Assembly (NCBI GenBank): GCA_019359615.1
Contig: JAHHHA010000007.1
Span: forward strand, 177,081-241,080
Direction: 5' to 3'
DNA length: 64,000 nucleotides
From: Cyanosarcina radialis HA8281-LM2
Lineage (GTDB): Bacteria > Cyanobacteriota > Cyanobacteriia > Cyanobacteriales > CCAP-1448
Shown: one piece after another, positions 28,386-36,659 of the stretch
Layout of the letters: each line of letters opens with the position of its first letter
Numbering within the stretch: the first letter of the stretch is position 1
The notes under the pieces: model-generated
What the model was told of the DNA's origin: nothing
Seen by the model: only the letters and a program-made list of their open reading frames with translations
Databases searched by the model: none
Made by a program: the position numbers and the translations under genes

Positions 28386-29495
28386 ATGCTAACAACTTCT
28401 GTTAAGGCAATAAAGCAGAACATAAAAATATTTGTTTTTGCTACTAAAGGTCATGGAACTAATGAAGAAAAGCGCATACTCAAATTACTAGAAAACTTTG
28501 AATTAGTTAATTTTGATTTCGATCGCTCCCAAAAACTAAAAAGTTTTTTCAAACTGATACAGCAGGCGATCGCCGAGCGGCCAAATTTAGTCGTGATGGA
28601 AGGAACCGGAACGGCAGGGGGGTTTGCTTGTCTGCTATTGCGCTGGTTTTATGGCATTCCTTACGTGTTTAGTAGCGGCGATGCTGTAGCCCCTTTTATC
28701 GGCTTAAAATATCCGATTTTAGTGCCGCTCTTTAGAATTTACGAGCAAATGCTATATGCCTTTTGTGCTGGTTTTATCGGCTGGACACCTTATTTAGTCG
28801 GCAGGGCTTTAACTTTTGGTGCGCCTAAAGGGATGACAGCCGCTGGTTGGTCGTTTGTCAGCCTTGATGAGGAACGATTACAAGCCAGTCGAACAAAAAT
28901 TAGAAATTCACTAGGAATTCCATCAGAAGCATTAGTATTCGGGATTTTAGGGGCGCTAGTCTGGAATAAACGCGCGGGATACTGCTATGGGTATGAATTA
29001 ATCCAAGCTTTTCGACAGATCGATCGAGACGATGTTTGTCTTTTAATCGTCGGAGATGGTGATGGCCTGGCTACCTTAAAAGAATTAGCAGGTGACGATT
29101 TGAATCGGAGAATTTTTCTCCCTGGCAACGTACCTTTAGAAGAAGTTACCGATTATATGGCAGCGATGGATGTAGGCAGTTTGCCCCAAAGCGTCGATTT
29201 AGTTGGTAGTTTTCGCTATACCACCAAAATTAGCGAGTATGTCAGTGCCAAATTGCCAGTAGTTACCAGCCAAATCCCCATGGCATACGATCTAGACGAG
29301 GGCTGGTTGTGGCGGCTACCTGGAACCAAACCTTGGGAAGAAGTTTATCTGAATGCTTTGGCAAATTTAATGGCAAGTGTAACGCGGGAAGAAATATTGG
29401 AAAAAAGAAAGGCCATTCCTGTGGAAATAGAGGCATTCAAGGTAGAAGACCAAACTCAAAAAGTTAAAAATTTTATTGATGAAATTTTCTGTTAA
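28386..29495 (+). CDS. GT-B fold glycosyltransferase
   Basis: The 369-residue protein has a first half with VVMEGTGTAGGFACLLLRWFYGIPYVFSSGDAVAPF, an acceptor-side loop, and a second half with ALVWNKRAGYCYGYELIQAFRQ, CLLIVGDGDGLATLKELAG and VGSFRYTTKISEYVSAKLPVVTSQIPM. The pattern T-K-(I/L)-x-E-Y-x-x-x-(K/G)-x-P-V is the donor-binding region of GT4-like enzymes. It is the last gene of the plus-strand glycan cluster. A TTG at 28377 lies three codons upstream; the ATG was preferred. No terminator is obvious after it. Confidence 0.82.
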   Translation: MLTTSVKAIKQNIKIFVFATKGHGTNEEKRILKLLENFELVNFDFDRSQKLKSFFKLIQQAIAERPNLVVMEGTGTAGGFACLLLRWFYGIPYVFSSGDAVAPFIGLKYPILVPLFRIYEQMLYAFCAGFIGWTPYLVGRALTFGAPKGMTAAGWSFVSLDEERLQASRTKIRNSLGIPSEALVFGILGALVWNKRAGYCYGYELIQAFRQIDRDDVCLLIVGDGDGLATLKELAGDDLNRRIFLPGNVPLEEVTDYMAAMDVGSLPQSVDLVGSFRYTTKISEYVSAKLPVVTSQIPMAYDLDEGWLWRLPGTKPWEEVYLNALANLMASVTREEILEKRKAIPVEIEAFKVEDQTQKVKNFIDEIFC

Positions 29496-29586
29496 AGAGC
29501 GATAAGGTCTGGTGATAAATTAACGCGATCGCCTGCACTCAAGAACTGCTGGAAATCAACCAACAAAGCGGCGAGATCGGTGCCCA

Positions 29587-29742
29587 ATGTTATGCCTTGC
29601 TAAGGCTATCGTTGGCAAAGAGGCTTTAGCGATCGCTCAAACAGTCAATAACCCTTTATTCAAAGGGAGCGCAAGCAAAGCTCAAGCTCAGGCTCTAGCA
29701 GATTTATTTCATGTATCCCCTGAGTTGTTTTTACTTGTTTGA
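29587..29742 (+). pseudogene. Remnant of a HigA-type antitoxin
   Basis: A 51-codon frame ends in SKAQAQALADLFHVSPELFLLV. The pattern 'AQALADLFHVSPELF' matches the C-terminal end of the helix-turn-helix antitoxins of the HigA/COG5499 group, where the HTH domain normally precedes it. The N-terminal part is not recognisable as an HTH, and upstream DNA (29530-29620) in another frame reads LLEINQQSGEIGAQCYALL, which looks like a fragment of a TPR-type protein. This supports a broken and joined remnant rather than a working gene. It lies between the glycan cluster and kaiC, in an interval of 285 bp. Confidence 0.35.
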
Positions 29743-29780
29743 GAGCGGCTGTTTGACTGTAATTACTACTGACAGCAAAA

Positions 29781-31337
29781 TTATTCATCGCCGAAATCTT
29801 TTACCCCTTGAATAATGCGGGATAATTCGCTCTTTTCATCAACCGAAATGCGAGTAGGCGAACCACTAATAATTCGTTCGTAGTTGCGGAATGAATCTCT
29901 AATGTCGGCTCCTTCCTTACTAATCGTGTATTCGCGGATGCCTTTATCGTGCCAAGAACCTCGCATCTTAAATACGTTAATCGCCCGCGACATTTCACCC
30001 TTAATTTCGACGTATTGCAACAGCAAAATTGTATCGGTAATCGTCGAGATATGAGACTCAGTAATTGAATTAGTTCCCATAAATTGATCGGTAGTATTCG
30101 TGAAAAAGCCCGTAATTTCTTCTTGCTTAGCATAGCCAGTCACGCCAATGACGAATTGACGGAAAGCATTATTACTGACACCTCTAGCTAAAGCCGAAAG
30201 CGAATCGATCGCAATTCGAGAAGGCTTAAAATCACTAATTTCTGATTTGATCGTTTGCAAGTGATCTTCTAATCCGGCTGATTCGGGATAAGTACAAAGG
30301 ATTTTGAGCAAGCCTTTTTGTTCCAATTCTTCAAAATTAATCCCCCAAGAAGAAGCATTTCGAGATAGTTGGGCGCGAGATTCTTCATAAGCAAATAGAA
30401 TAGCGCGATCGCCTGACAAACACCCTTCTTGTAAAAACTTGCTCACCAACAGGGTTTTCCCAGTCCCAGTAGCCCCAGTTGCCAAAATAATCGAATCTTT
30501 GAAAAATCCACCCCCACACATTTCGTCGAGAGTATCGATCCCAGAAGATACTCGCACGTTGGAAGAACGTTGCGTCAATTGCATCGCTCCCAATGGGAAA
30601 ATATTAACTCCCTCGTTAGTAATGGTAAATGGGTACTCTCCTTTCATGTGAGTCGTACCCCGCAGTTTGAGAATTTCAACCGTCCGCCGACGGCGTTCTC
30701 CTTCCAAGACGTTGCGCACGATGACTACGTTGTCAGAGACGAATTCTTCCACCCCAAACCGCGCGATCGGTCCGTATTCTTCTATCCTTTCGGTAGTCAT
30801 AATCGTAGTCACGCCAGTTTGTTTCAGGCGAGCTACTAAGCGAAAAATTTCTCGTCGCACCACCGCTGCCGCATCGTATTGTTGAAATATGGCGGTAATC
30901 GAATCGATCGAAACTCGTTTAGCTTTATATTTGCCGATCGCATAATTAATCCTTTCGATCAAAGCCGACAGATCGAAATGACCGACTATTTCTTGCCCCT
31001 CTGGATCGGGAGAAGCATCGAGAATAAATAATTTGCCAGATTCAATTAATTGCTGTAAGTCCCAACCAAAGCTAGCAGCATTTTTGATGATATCTGTAGG
31101 CGATTCTTCAAAGGTGACAAATATCCCTGGTTCGTCAAAATGGATAATCCCGTTGTAGAGAAACTGCACGGCAAACAAAGTTTTTCCAGTACCAGACGTA
31201 CCACTAGCTAGCGTAGTTCTACCAATTGGCAAGCCACCATGACTGATATCATCAAATCCTTCAATCATCGTCCGAGTTTTGTGAACTTTGGTGGAGGATA
31301 AGGTGTTTAGTTCTCGTTCGCTATTAGGATCGGTCAT
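29781..31337 (-). CDS. kaiC: Circadian clock protein KaiC
   Basis: The 518-residue protein has two RecA-like halves. CI has the P-loop GTSGTGKT at 46-53 and catalytic Glu77-Glu78. CII has the P-loop GATGTGKT at 288-295 and Glu318-Glu319. The phosphorylation sites are Ser431 and Thr432 in SHISTITDT, and Thr426 is also present. Numbering is identical to that of Synechococcus elongatus KaiC. KaiC is a hexameric ATPase, autokinase and autophosphatase at the core of the cyanobacterial clock. The C-terminal tail that KaiA binds is present (IISGSPTRISVDEKSELSRI). The gene follows kaiB after 70 bp and is likely read with it from a promoter upstream of kaiB. Confidence 0.98.
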   Translation of the reverse strand: MTDPNSERELNTLSSTKVHKTRTMIEGFDDISHGGLPIGRTTLASGTSGTGKTLFAVQFLYNGIIHFDEPGIFVTFEESPTDIIKNAASFGWDLQQLIESGKLFILDASPDPEGQEIVGHFDLSALIERINYAIGKYKAKRVSIDSITAIFQQYDAAAVVRREIFRLVARLKQTGVTTIMTTERIEEYGPIARFGVEEFVSDNVVIVRNVLEGERRRRTVEILKLRGTTHMKGEYPFTITNEGVNIFPLGAMQLTQRSSNVRVSSGIDTLDEMCGGGFFKDSIILATGATGTGKTLLVSKFLQEGCLSGDRAILFAYEESRAQLSRNASSWGINFEELEQKGLLKILCTYPESAGLEDHLQTIKSEISDFKPSRIAIDSLSALARGVSNNAFRQFVIGVTGYAKQEEITGFFTNTTDQFMGTNSITESHISTITDTILLLQYVEIKGEMSRAINVFKMRGSWHDKGIREYTISKEGADIRDSFRNYERIISGSPTRISVDEKSELSRIIQGVKDFGDE

Positions 31338-31407
31338 TTTTTAACGCTCGAAATTGAGTTTTTTAAAAATATATGTCTTGCTTGAAAAATGAGTTCTCAA
31401 AAAATCT

Positions 31408-31728
31408 CTATGATTCTTCTTCTAAGGAACGTTCGCTGATTTCTTCATACAGCAAGTCTAAGCCGATCAAAACTTTGTCTCGATCGGAAAGATCGCCAAT
31501 GATTTTGCGGACTGGAGGCGGCAAGACCTTAGACAACGTGGGAGTCGCTAAAATCTTATCTTCTTCCGCTAGTTGAGGATTTTTTAAAACATCGATGACT
31601 TTGAGGGCGTAAACTCCTTGAAATTCTTGTTCGAGAACATTTTTGAGAATTTTCAAAGCTCGTATAGAATTTGGAGTATTGCCTGCCACATAAAGTTTCA
31701 ATACGTATACTTTATTGAGAGCACTCAT
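31408..31728 (-). CDS. kaiB: Circadian clock protein KaiB
   Basis: The 106-residue protein begins [21 protein letters not shown] and contains the block [29 protein letters not shown], which is nearly unchanged in all true KaiB proteins and holds the prolines tied to the fold switch. KaiB binds the CI ring of KaiC at night, sequesters KaiA and starts the dephosphorylation phase. I chose the ATG at 31728, matching the family length of 102-108 residues; a GTG at 31752 in frame would add eight residues. A short acidic tail (SLEEES) ends the protein. Reads as kaiB-kaiC on one message. Confidence 0.97.
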   Translation of the reverse strand: MSALNKVYVLKLYVAGNTPNSIRALKILKNVLEQEFQGVYALKVIDVLKNPQLAEEDKILATPTLSKVLPPPVRKIIGDLSDRDKVLIGLDLLYEEISERSLEEES

Positions 31729-32191
31729 AAATTTGTTAATTTTTAAATCCACAAATGATAAAAGTCGAATTTTTGTAATTATCTCTGTTCTCTTACCCTG
31801 GTAGTAAATCGATATAGGGGCGAACTGATAGAGAAAATAGGGTTTTGTAAATATCCAGCCATGTCGGGCAACTACAGATAAACATTTCTTATGCTATAGT
31901 TTTGAAATCTTAAACTCATATTTTTATATTAGGTGCGCGATCGCAAAGTACCGTCGATCGAATAATATCATATATTTTGAGGAATATTAAAAAATAATAA
32001 AATTCTTTGAAATTGTTATAGAAATGCGTCCGTGCAGTCGATTGTAATTCATCGATTGCAGCACGGCCAGGAACGACTCGCTCTTCAGCTAACCAAACCC
32101 GATCTTACGAGCAGAGCAGAATAAACAATACGTGGTTATTCCTATGCCTGATGTCCAATGCCCGATGCCCGATGCCCGATGCCCTAAAAGC
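31729..32191 (-). promoter_or_regulatory. kaiA-kaiB intergenic region, expected to hold the kaiBC promoter
   Basis: This 463-bp interval carries no gene. In other cyanobacteria kaiBC is transcribed from its own promoter between kaiA and kaiB, so one is expected here. I could not place -35 and -10 boxes with confidence. The part nearest kaiA (about 32146-32184) is a tandem array of an 8-bp unit GCCCGATG with one or two diverged copies. The rest is AT-rich, especially 31900-32020. Confidence 0.4.
32151..32184. repeat. Tandem 8-bp repeat next to kaiA
   Basis: Four or so head-to-tail copies of GCCCGATG lie directly after the kaiA stop codon (32192 on the minus strand), with a diverged copy (GTCCAATG) at the left. 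This is a short tandem repeat of the type scattered in filamentous cyanobacteria. It may slip in replication. Confidence 0.6.
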
Positions 32192-32599
32192 TCAACTATC
32201 TCTAGGAATCGAACGGCGATACATCTCGCACAAATGAGCCATGGTATCGATGAGCGTTAGCCGATAGTCAACTAAAATTTCTTCGCTGCGTCCTTCTACT
32301 TTGAGATGTTTGGCAAATTCATCCATCAACTCCATGTGAATTTCTACTAATTGCGATACCGCAATATCAGTAAAAAATAACTTGTTGACTAAATTATCGA
32401 TTTGCTGATTAATATTTTCGTTGTTAGCAAAGTAGTCAAGGATAATTTGGCGGTATTCTAATTTGATTTTTTCTAAAAGACTTTTTTGCTCGCTGCTAGA
32501 TAAATTACGAAAAAAGTCTTGCGGATCTCTCTTATAGTACACACCCAGATATCCAAGTCGCGCTTTGAGTTTTTCAGTTAAGGGGTACTGCGGCTCCAT
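32192..32599 (-). CDS. kaiA: Circadian clock protein KaiA, short form
   Basis: The 135-residue protein matches only the C-terminal part of full-length KaiA: ARLGYLGVYYKRDP near the start, VEIHMELMDEFAKHLKVEGRSEEILVDYRLTLIDTMAHLCEMYRRSIP at the end. This four-helix domain dimerises and binds the KaiC tail to promote its phosphorylation. The N-terminal pseudo-receiver (about 150 residues in S. elongatus) is missing. The frame is closed by a TAG three codons upstream of the ATG, so it cannot extend. Short KaiA is known from Nostoc-type cyanobacteria. Residues 1-12 are not conserved. It lies 463 bp upstream of kaiB, on the same strand. Confidence 0.95.
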   Translation of the reverse strand: MEPQYPLTEKLKARLGYLGVYYKRDPQDFFRNLSSSEQKSLLEKIKLEYRQIILDYFANNENINQQIDNLVNKLFFTDIAVSQLVEIHMELMDEFAKHLKVEGRSEEILVDYRLTLIDTMAHLCEMYRRSIPRDS

Positions 32600-33033
32600 G
32601 AGATGCTAGTAATGGTTGAGCTAGTATAGAAATTGATGAGCTTCGGAGAACAGGCACAGGAGCTAGCGATCGCCACTGGTAGTTTACACTTATACACTTT
32701 GTCCCCAAAACTTAATGATAATTTAAAATTCGGCAAATCGTAATTAATTGCGATCGAATAACCCTCTCTGTCGATCCTGGAACGATAATCGATGGCAGAT
32801 CGGGTTTTGCAGATCGAATTCTCTGGGAGATCGCAAGGTTTTTGAAAACGGCTTTTTAGCCTTGGTCTTCTTGGATCGGAAAGCAGGTAATTTCTAGCCT
32901 TTGGCAGTTTGGTAGTTGAGGAAAGAGATCGCAGGGACTGCAAAATCTACACAATACAGCTTCGATCGCCCTCACTCCTAACCACAGTAAGGAATTTCCC
33001 CCCCAGTATTATCCTTTCCCTGAAAGATGTCTT
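32600..33033. promoter_or_regulatory. Divergent intergenic region between kaiA and the hybrid kinase
   Basis: This 434-bp interval must hold the promoters of kaiA (leftward) and of the kinase (rightward). A 121-codon open frame on the minus strand inside it is not receiver-like and is probably not a gene. No clear inverted repeat or box was identified. A possible ribosome site for the kinase is weak (AAAGATG). Confidence 0.4.
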
Positions 33034-36000
33034 ATGTTAGTTCCAGATCCGCGTTTAAAAGAATTTATCGAGCCAGTTCCGATCGCGGATCTAGATGCCA
33101 ACCTGGAAACTATCCTAGAGATTTTGAGTTCGTCGGCTAGCGATCGAGTGGTAGTCGTCGATCCACAGCATCGCCCTTTAGGATCGATCGCTCTCAAACG
33201 GCTGGTAATCGATCTAGGGGCCCAAATGGAAGAAAAGTCCGCCAAGGCTAAATCGCCCCGCTGTAAAAAATCGGGGTTAACCGAGGCGTTAGATCGTTCT
33301 CCCACCCAACTATCTCTCAACGAGATCCTTCAGCGTTCTCAATCCAAGATAGTCGCGCCTTTAACAACCGTATCGGCCGAGCTAAAATTGAGCGAATTTT
33401 GGCATCATCTCCCCGAAAAGCTAGAATCACCGACCGCCCAAACATATGCTTTAGTCGATGTTGAAGGCAATTTTTTAGGACTTTTAGATGCTTGGCGGTT
33501 GTTAAGGTACTTAGCCGCCAGCAAATCCACCGACTGGCAAACCGATCGATCGGACGGGATCTCGAACCCTGCCAAGCCAGACTCAAGCTTTAACGACCTC
33601 AAAACCTTACAACCACTTTTAGAACAACTACCCTTACCCCTGCTTTTGCAAACTGGTAAGAACAAAGCTTTGTTTCCCAATCTCACTTGGCGGCAAGAAA
33701 TAGGGGAGTTGCCAGAGGCTGACTGGCTGAAATCTGAAGCCACAAATATAGAATTTTCCAGCGGCGATCGCCTTTGGCAGTTGGTGAAAATTCCCCTCGA
33801 TAGCTCGGTTTTTCAGAGATTGAGGAAGGGGAGAGATGGGGAGATGGGGAGATGGGGAGATGGGGAGAGAGGGAGAAATCGATCGAGAAAATCGGAGTTA
33901 GCTTGGCTGGTATTAGCTAACGATATTACCGAACAGCAGCAGGTGGCCAAGGAACTGGCGGCTAAAAATGCCGATCTGACCCAATTGAACCGCTTGAAAG
34001 ATGAATTTTTAGCTTGCGTCAGTCACGAACTGAAAACCCCTCTAACTACGGCGATTGGATTATCAAAACTGCTCAAAGATCGCTCTGTCGGAGAATTAAA
34101 CGAACGTCAGGCCCGCTACGCTGGCTTGATTTACGAGAGCGGACGGCAACTCGTGAGAGTCATCGATGAAATTTTAGATCTGACCAGTATGGAAACGGGT
34201 CAGATGGCGTTGAATTGGCTGCCAGTCAATATCATTGCCGTTTGCGATCGCGCTTGGGAGCAAGTCCGACAACTAGAGCCGATTCCAGATCTCTCGGCTG
34301 AAATTCCCTTTGCCTTGGAGATCGAACCAGGTTTAGAAACTCTAGTAGCTGACGAATTGCGCCTGCGGCAGATGCTAATCCATTTGTTATCTAACGCCTT
34401 CAAATTCACCTTATCCACTGGAGGCGCGATCGGGCTGAAAGTTTGTCGATGGGAAGGGTGGATTGCTTTTACGGTTTGGGATACGGGAATTGGAATTCCT
34501 ACTGAAAAGCAACACCTAATTTTTCAGAAATTTCAACAATTAGAAAGTCCCCTGACGCGCCAATTTAAAGGCATTGGTTTGGGATTAGCTCTAACTCAGC
34601 GTTTAGCTAGACTCCATGGCGGCGATATTTCTTTTATTTCCCAAGAGGGCAAAGGCAGTCAGTTTACCCTCTTGCTGCCACCCCATCCGCCATTCGAGTT
34701 GAGATCTGCTAAATCAGATGAGGACGCAGAGTTGAAAAGCGATCGCCCTCTGGAGGAGGAAACCAGTCGGCCATCTAACCGTTCTCCATCTCTCTTTCCG
34801 GCTCCCAAGTCGAGCAGTCGCTTGGTGTTAGTGGTAGAAGCCGCACCTCAATACATTGAAGATTTAACAGCCAAATTGACTAACAGCGGTTATTGGGCAG
34901 TAATCGCTCGTTCCGGTACCGAAGCGATCGAAAAGGCGCGGCGCTTGCAACCGTGCGCGATCTTGCTCGATCCGTTGCTGCCGTTACTTTCGGGTTGGGA
35001 TGTCTTAACGATCTTAAAATCAGATGCCCAAACTCACCATATCCCCGTCATCGTCACGGCTACCCTAGCTGAAAAAGAAACTGCCAGCAAAAATCAAGCC
35101 GATGACTTTTTAACCATTCCGGTAGAAGAAAAGGCGCTGCAACGCAGTTTGAATCGCTGGCAACAGCAAAAGCCAAGTCCTGGCAACTCAATGACGATTT
35201 TGCACCTCACTTCTCCTCAAAGCTTGGGAATCGATCGCCTGTGGTTGGGGATCGGCAATGCCAGCAATCGCCCCAGTCAAAACTTTGCTACCTCCTCAGA
35301 AGTGAGCTACCGCGCGATCGAAGCTGACGATTTAGAACAGGCAGATCTACTGGCGCGGGTTTGGCATCCCGATGCCGTGTTAATCGATCGGATGAACTTA
35401 GACGATCCGCTCTCTTACCTCCAAGAATTGAGTTATTATTCGACTTTGGCCAGGCTACCGATCCTGACTCTAGATCGAAAGATAGCTGAGGTTGCCGATC
35501 GAGTCAGTCAACTGCGGGTGTTTTCTTGGTCGGCCCTTCAATCCAGTCAATATCCAGCCCCAGTCTTACAAATGATGCAACTTGCGGCTGGGGCTTGGCA
35601 AAAACCCAGCATCTTAGTTGTCGATCTAGCTCATTTACTAGATGATGTTGCCGGAATTGAAGAGTCGGGAACGCTCTCATCAGAAGTTAGCAAGCACCAT
35701 CTGCCTGAGTGGCTGCAAGCCACGATGCAATACTTGCAAACAGCCGGTTTTAGAAGTTTCATTTCTACTTCTGGAGCCGAAGTCATCAGTCAAATTCAGC
35801 AACAACACGTCGATCTGCTGCTGATCTATTTAGAAGAAATACCCCCTGCTTCCAGACAATGGCAGTCTTTAGCGGCTCTGAGTCAATTACCCATGAAACC
35901 ACCAGTGTTAGTGCTAGATCGCCGAGGACATATTGGCGATCTAGCCAAGTCGCCCCGACGCGTTGGCGGTAGCCTGTGCGGTAGCACGTATCGCCCCATG

Positions 36001-36129
36001 GCTGCCGAACTAGAGTCGCTATTGCAGGCGATCGCCGATCGAATTATTCCAGTTAATTCCCAATCGATGGCCCAGTTGTTAGAGGCGATCGATCGAATGC
36101 TGAGCCACTTGTGCTACTCTCGTTGCTAG
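33034..36129 (+). CDS. Hybrid sensor histidine kinase: CBS-like, PAS-like, HisKA-HATPase, receiver-like modules
   Basis: The 1031-residue protein has two CBS-like halves (about 5-65 and 85-168), a PAS-like region (about 185-300), then HisKA with His331 in SHELKTPL and a HATPase domain ending near 550. Residues 600-720 form a receiver with Asp646 in ILLDPLLP, but the second-position acidic pair is reduced (VVEAAP) and the usual KP lysine reads IP. Two more receiver-like modules follow: 725-855 with AVLIDRMN, and 860-1010 with LLLIYLEE where the Asp is lost. The protein is soluble. A G-rich repeat codes an insert at about 264-283. It diverges from kaiA, so a link to clock input or output is possible but unproven. 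Confidence 0.88.
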   Translation: MLVPDPRLKEFIEPVPIADLDANLETILEILSSSASDRVVVVDPQHRPLGSIALKRLVIDLGAQMEEKSAKAKSPRCKKSGLTEALDRSPTQLSLNEILQRSQSKIVAPLTTVSAELKLSEFWHHLPEKLESPTAQTYALVDVEGNFLGLLDAWRLLRYLAASKSTDWQTDRSDGISNPAKPDSSFNDLKTLQPLLEQLPLPLLLQTGKNKALFPNLTWRQEIGELPEADWLKSEATNIEFSSGDRLWQLVKIPLDSSVFQRLRKGRDGEMGRWGDGERGRNRSRKSELAWLVLANDITEQQQVAKELAAKNADLTQLNRLKDEFLACVSHELKTPLTTAIGLSKLLKDRSVGELNERQARYAGLIYESGRQLVRVIDEILDLTSMETGQMALNWLPVNIIAVCDRAWEQVRQLEPIPDLSAEIPFALEIEPGLETLVADELRLRQMLIHLLSNAFKFTLSTGGAIGLKVCRWEGWIAFTVWDTGIGIPTEKQHLIFQKFQQLESPLTRQFKGIGLGLALTQRLARLHGGDISFISQEGKGSQFTLLLPPHPPFELRSAKSDEDAELKSDRPLEEETSRPSNRSPSLFPAPKSSSRLVLVVEAAPQYIEDLTAKLTNSGYWAVIARSGTEAIEKARRLQPCAILLDPLLPLLSGWDVLTILKSDAQTHHIPVIVTATLAEKETASKNQADDFLTIPVEEKALQRSLNRWQQQKPSPGNSMTILHLTSPQSLGIDRLWLGIGNASNRPSQNFATSSEVSYRAIEADDLEQADLLARVWHPDAVLIDRMNLDDPLSYLQELSYYSTLARLPILTLDRKIAEVADRVSQLRVFSWSALQSSQYPAPVLQMMQLAAGAWQKPSILVVDLAHLLDDVAGIEESGTLSSEVSKHHLPEWLQATMQYLQTAGFRSFISTSGAEVISQIQQQHVDLLLIYLEEIPPASRQWQSLAALSQLPMKPPVLVLDRRGHIGDLAKSPRRVGGSLCGSTYRPMAAELESLLQAIADRIIPVNSQSMAQLLEAIDRMLSHLCYSRC
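33825..33877 (+). repeat. In-frame GGGGAGAT low-complexity repeat inside the kinase gene
   Basis: A run of GGGGAGAT-type units encodes GRDGEMGRWGDGERGR between the PAS-like and HisKA parts of the kinase. The same unit, in the same sense orientation and reading phase, encodes MGRWGDGE in the ABC transporter gene at 55785-55845. Confidence 0.8.
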
Positions 36130-36659
36130 CTGTTTGCCAACGGTTTCTGATTTTACGATCGATCTCTGAAATGCTGGCATTACAGCCCCATCGACCATCC
36201 CTGACTGCTAGCGCCTACAGCGACAGGCACATCGTGTATCATTAGTTCTGCTCCAGTAAATTAATTTTTATTAATTACTTTCTGGAGTTTCTTAGCAACA
36301 ATAACCTCTAATAACTTTAAAGAAAGATTAAATTGTTAAGCTAACTTTACTTTACTTTGCTTTTTATCAATTTTAAAAAGCTTGATAATTTTCTCATTAA
36401 CCCCCATAATAATCTAGTTTCTTAATTTGCCAAAAAAATCAGCCAGAGTAAGAAAACAGGTAACTTTTACTAAAAAGCTGATTGACAACTCAATTGTTAC
36501 AGGGTTAGACGGGAATTATAAAGTGTATAACGAATCAAGTCGAAGTAAGCAGAGTCAAGCGATCTATCTCAAGCCCAATTATATTGCGTGCCATGGAGTT
36601 TTACTTGAGTCCCCTGAATCTGTTTGAAGTTCATTGAGCCTTTTTCGTGGTTTTGAATT
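36130..36659. other. 530-bp AT-rich interval without a recognised gene
   Basis: An imperfect hairpin lies at 36251-36287, with outer arms CTCCA/TGGAG and inner arms TTAA-rich, but no U-run follows, so it is a weak terminator candidate for the kinase gene. A 66-codon frame with a TTG start at 36427-36627 is not supported by any family feature. The region 36300-36440 is very AT-rich and could hold the promoter of the downstream glycosyltransferase gene. Confidence 0.4.

Noticed and set aside
32578..32943. 121-codon minus-strand open frame upstream of kaiA, at first a candidate for a detached KaiA N-terminal domain
   Set aside because: The translation is rich in Ser, Arg and Lys and shows no receiver-like strands or hydrophobic core. 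It is also in a different frame and overlaps the kaiA start.
36427..36627. 66-codon plus-strand frame before the WecG-like gene
   Set aside because: It starts with TTG without a ribosome site, is in AT-rich DNA, and has no family pattern or codon bias.
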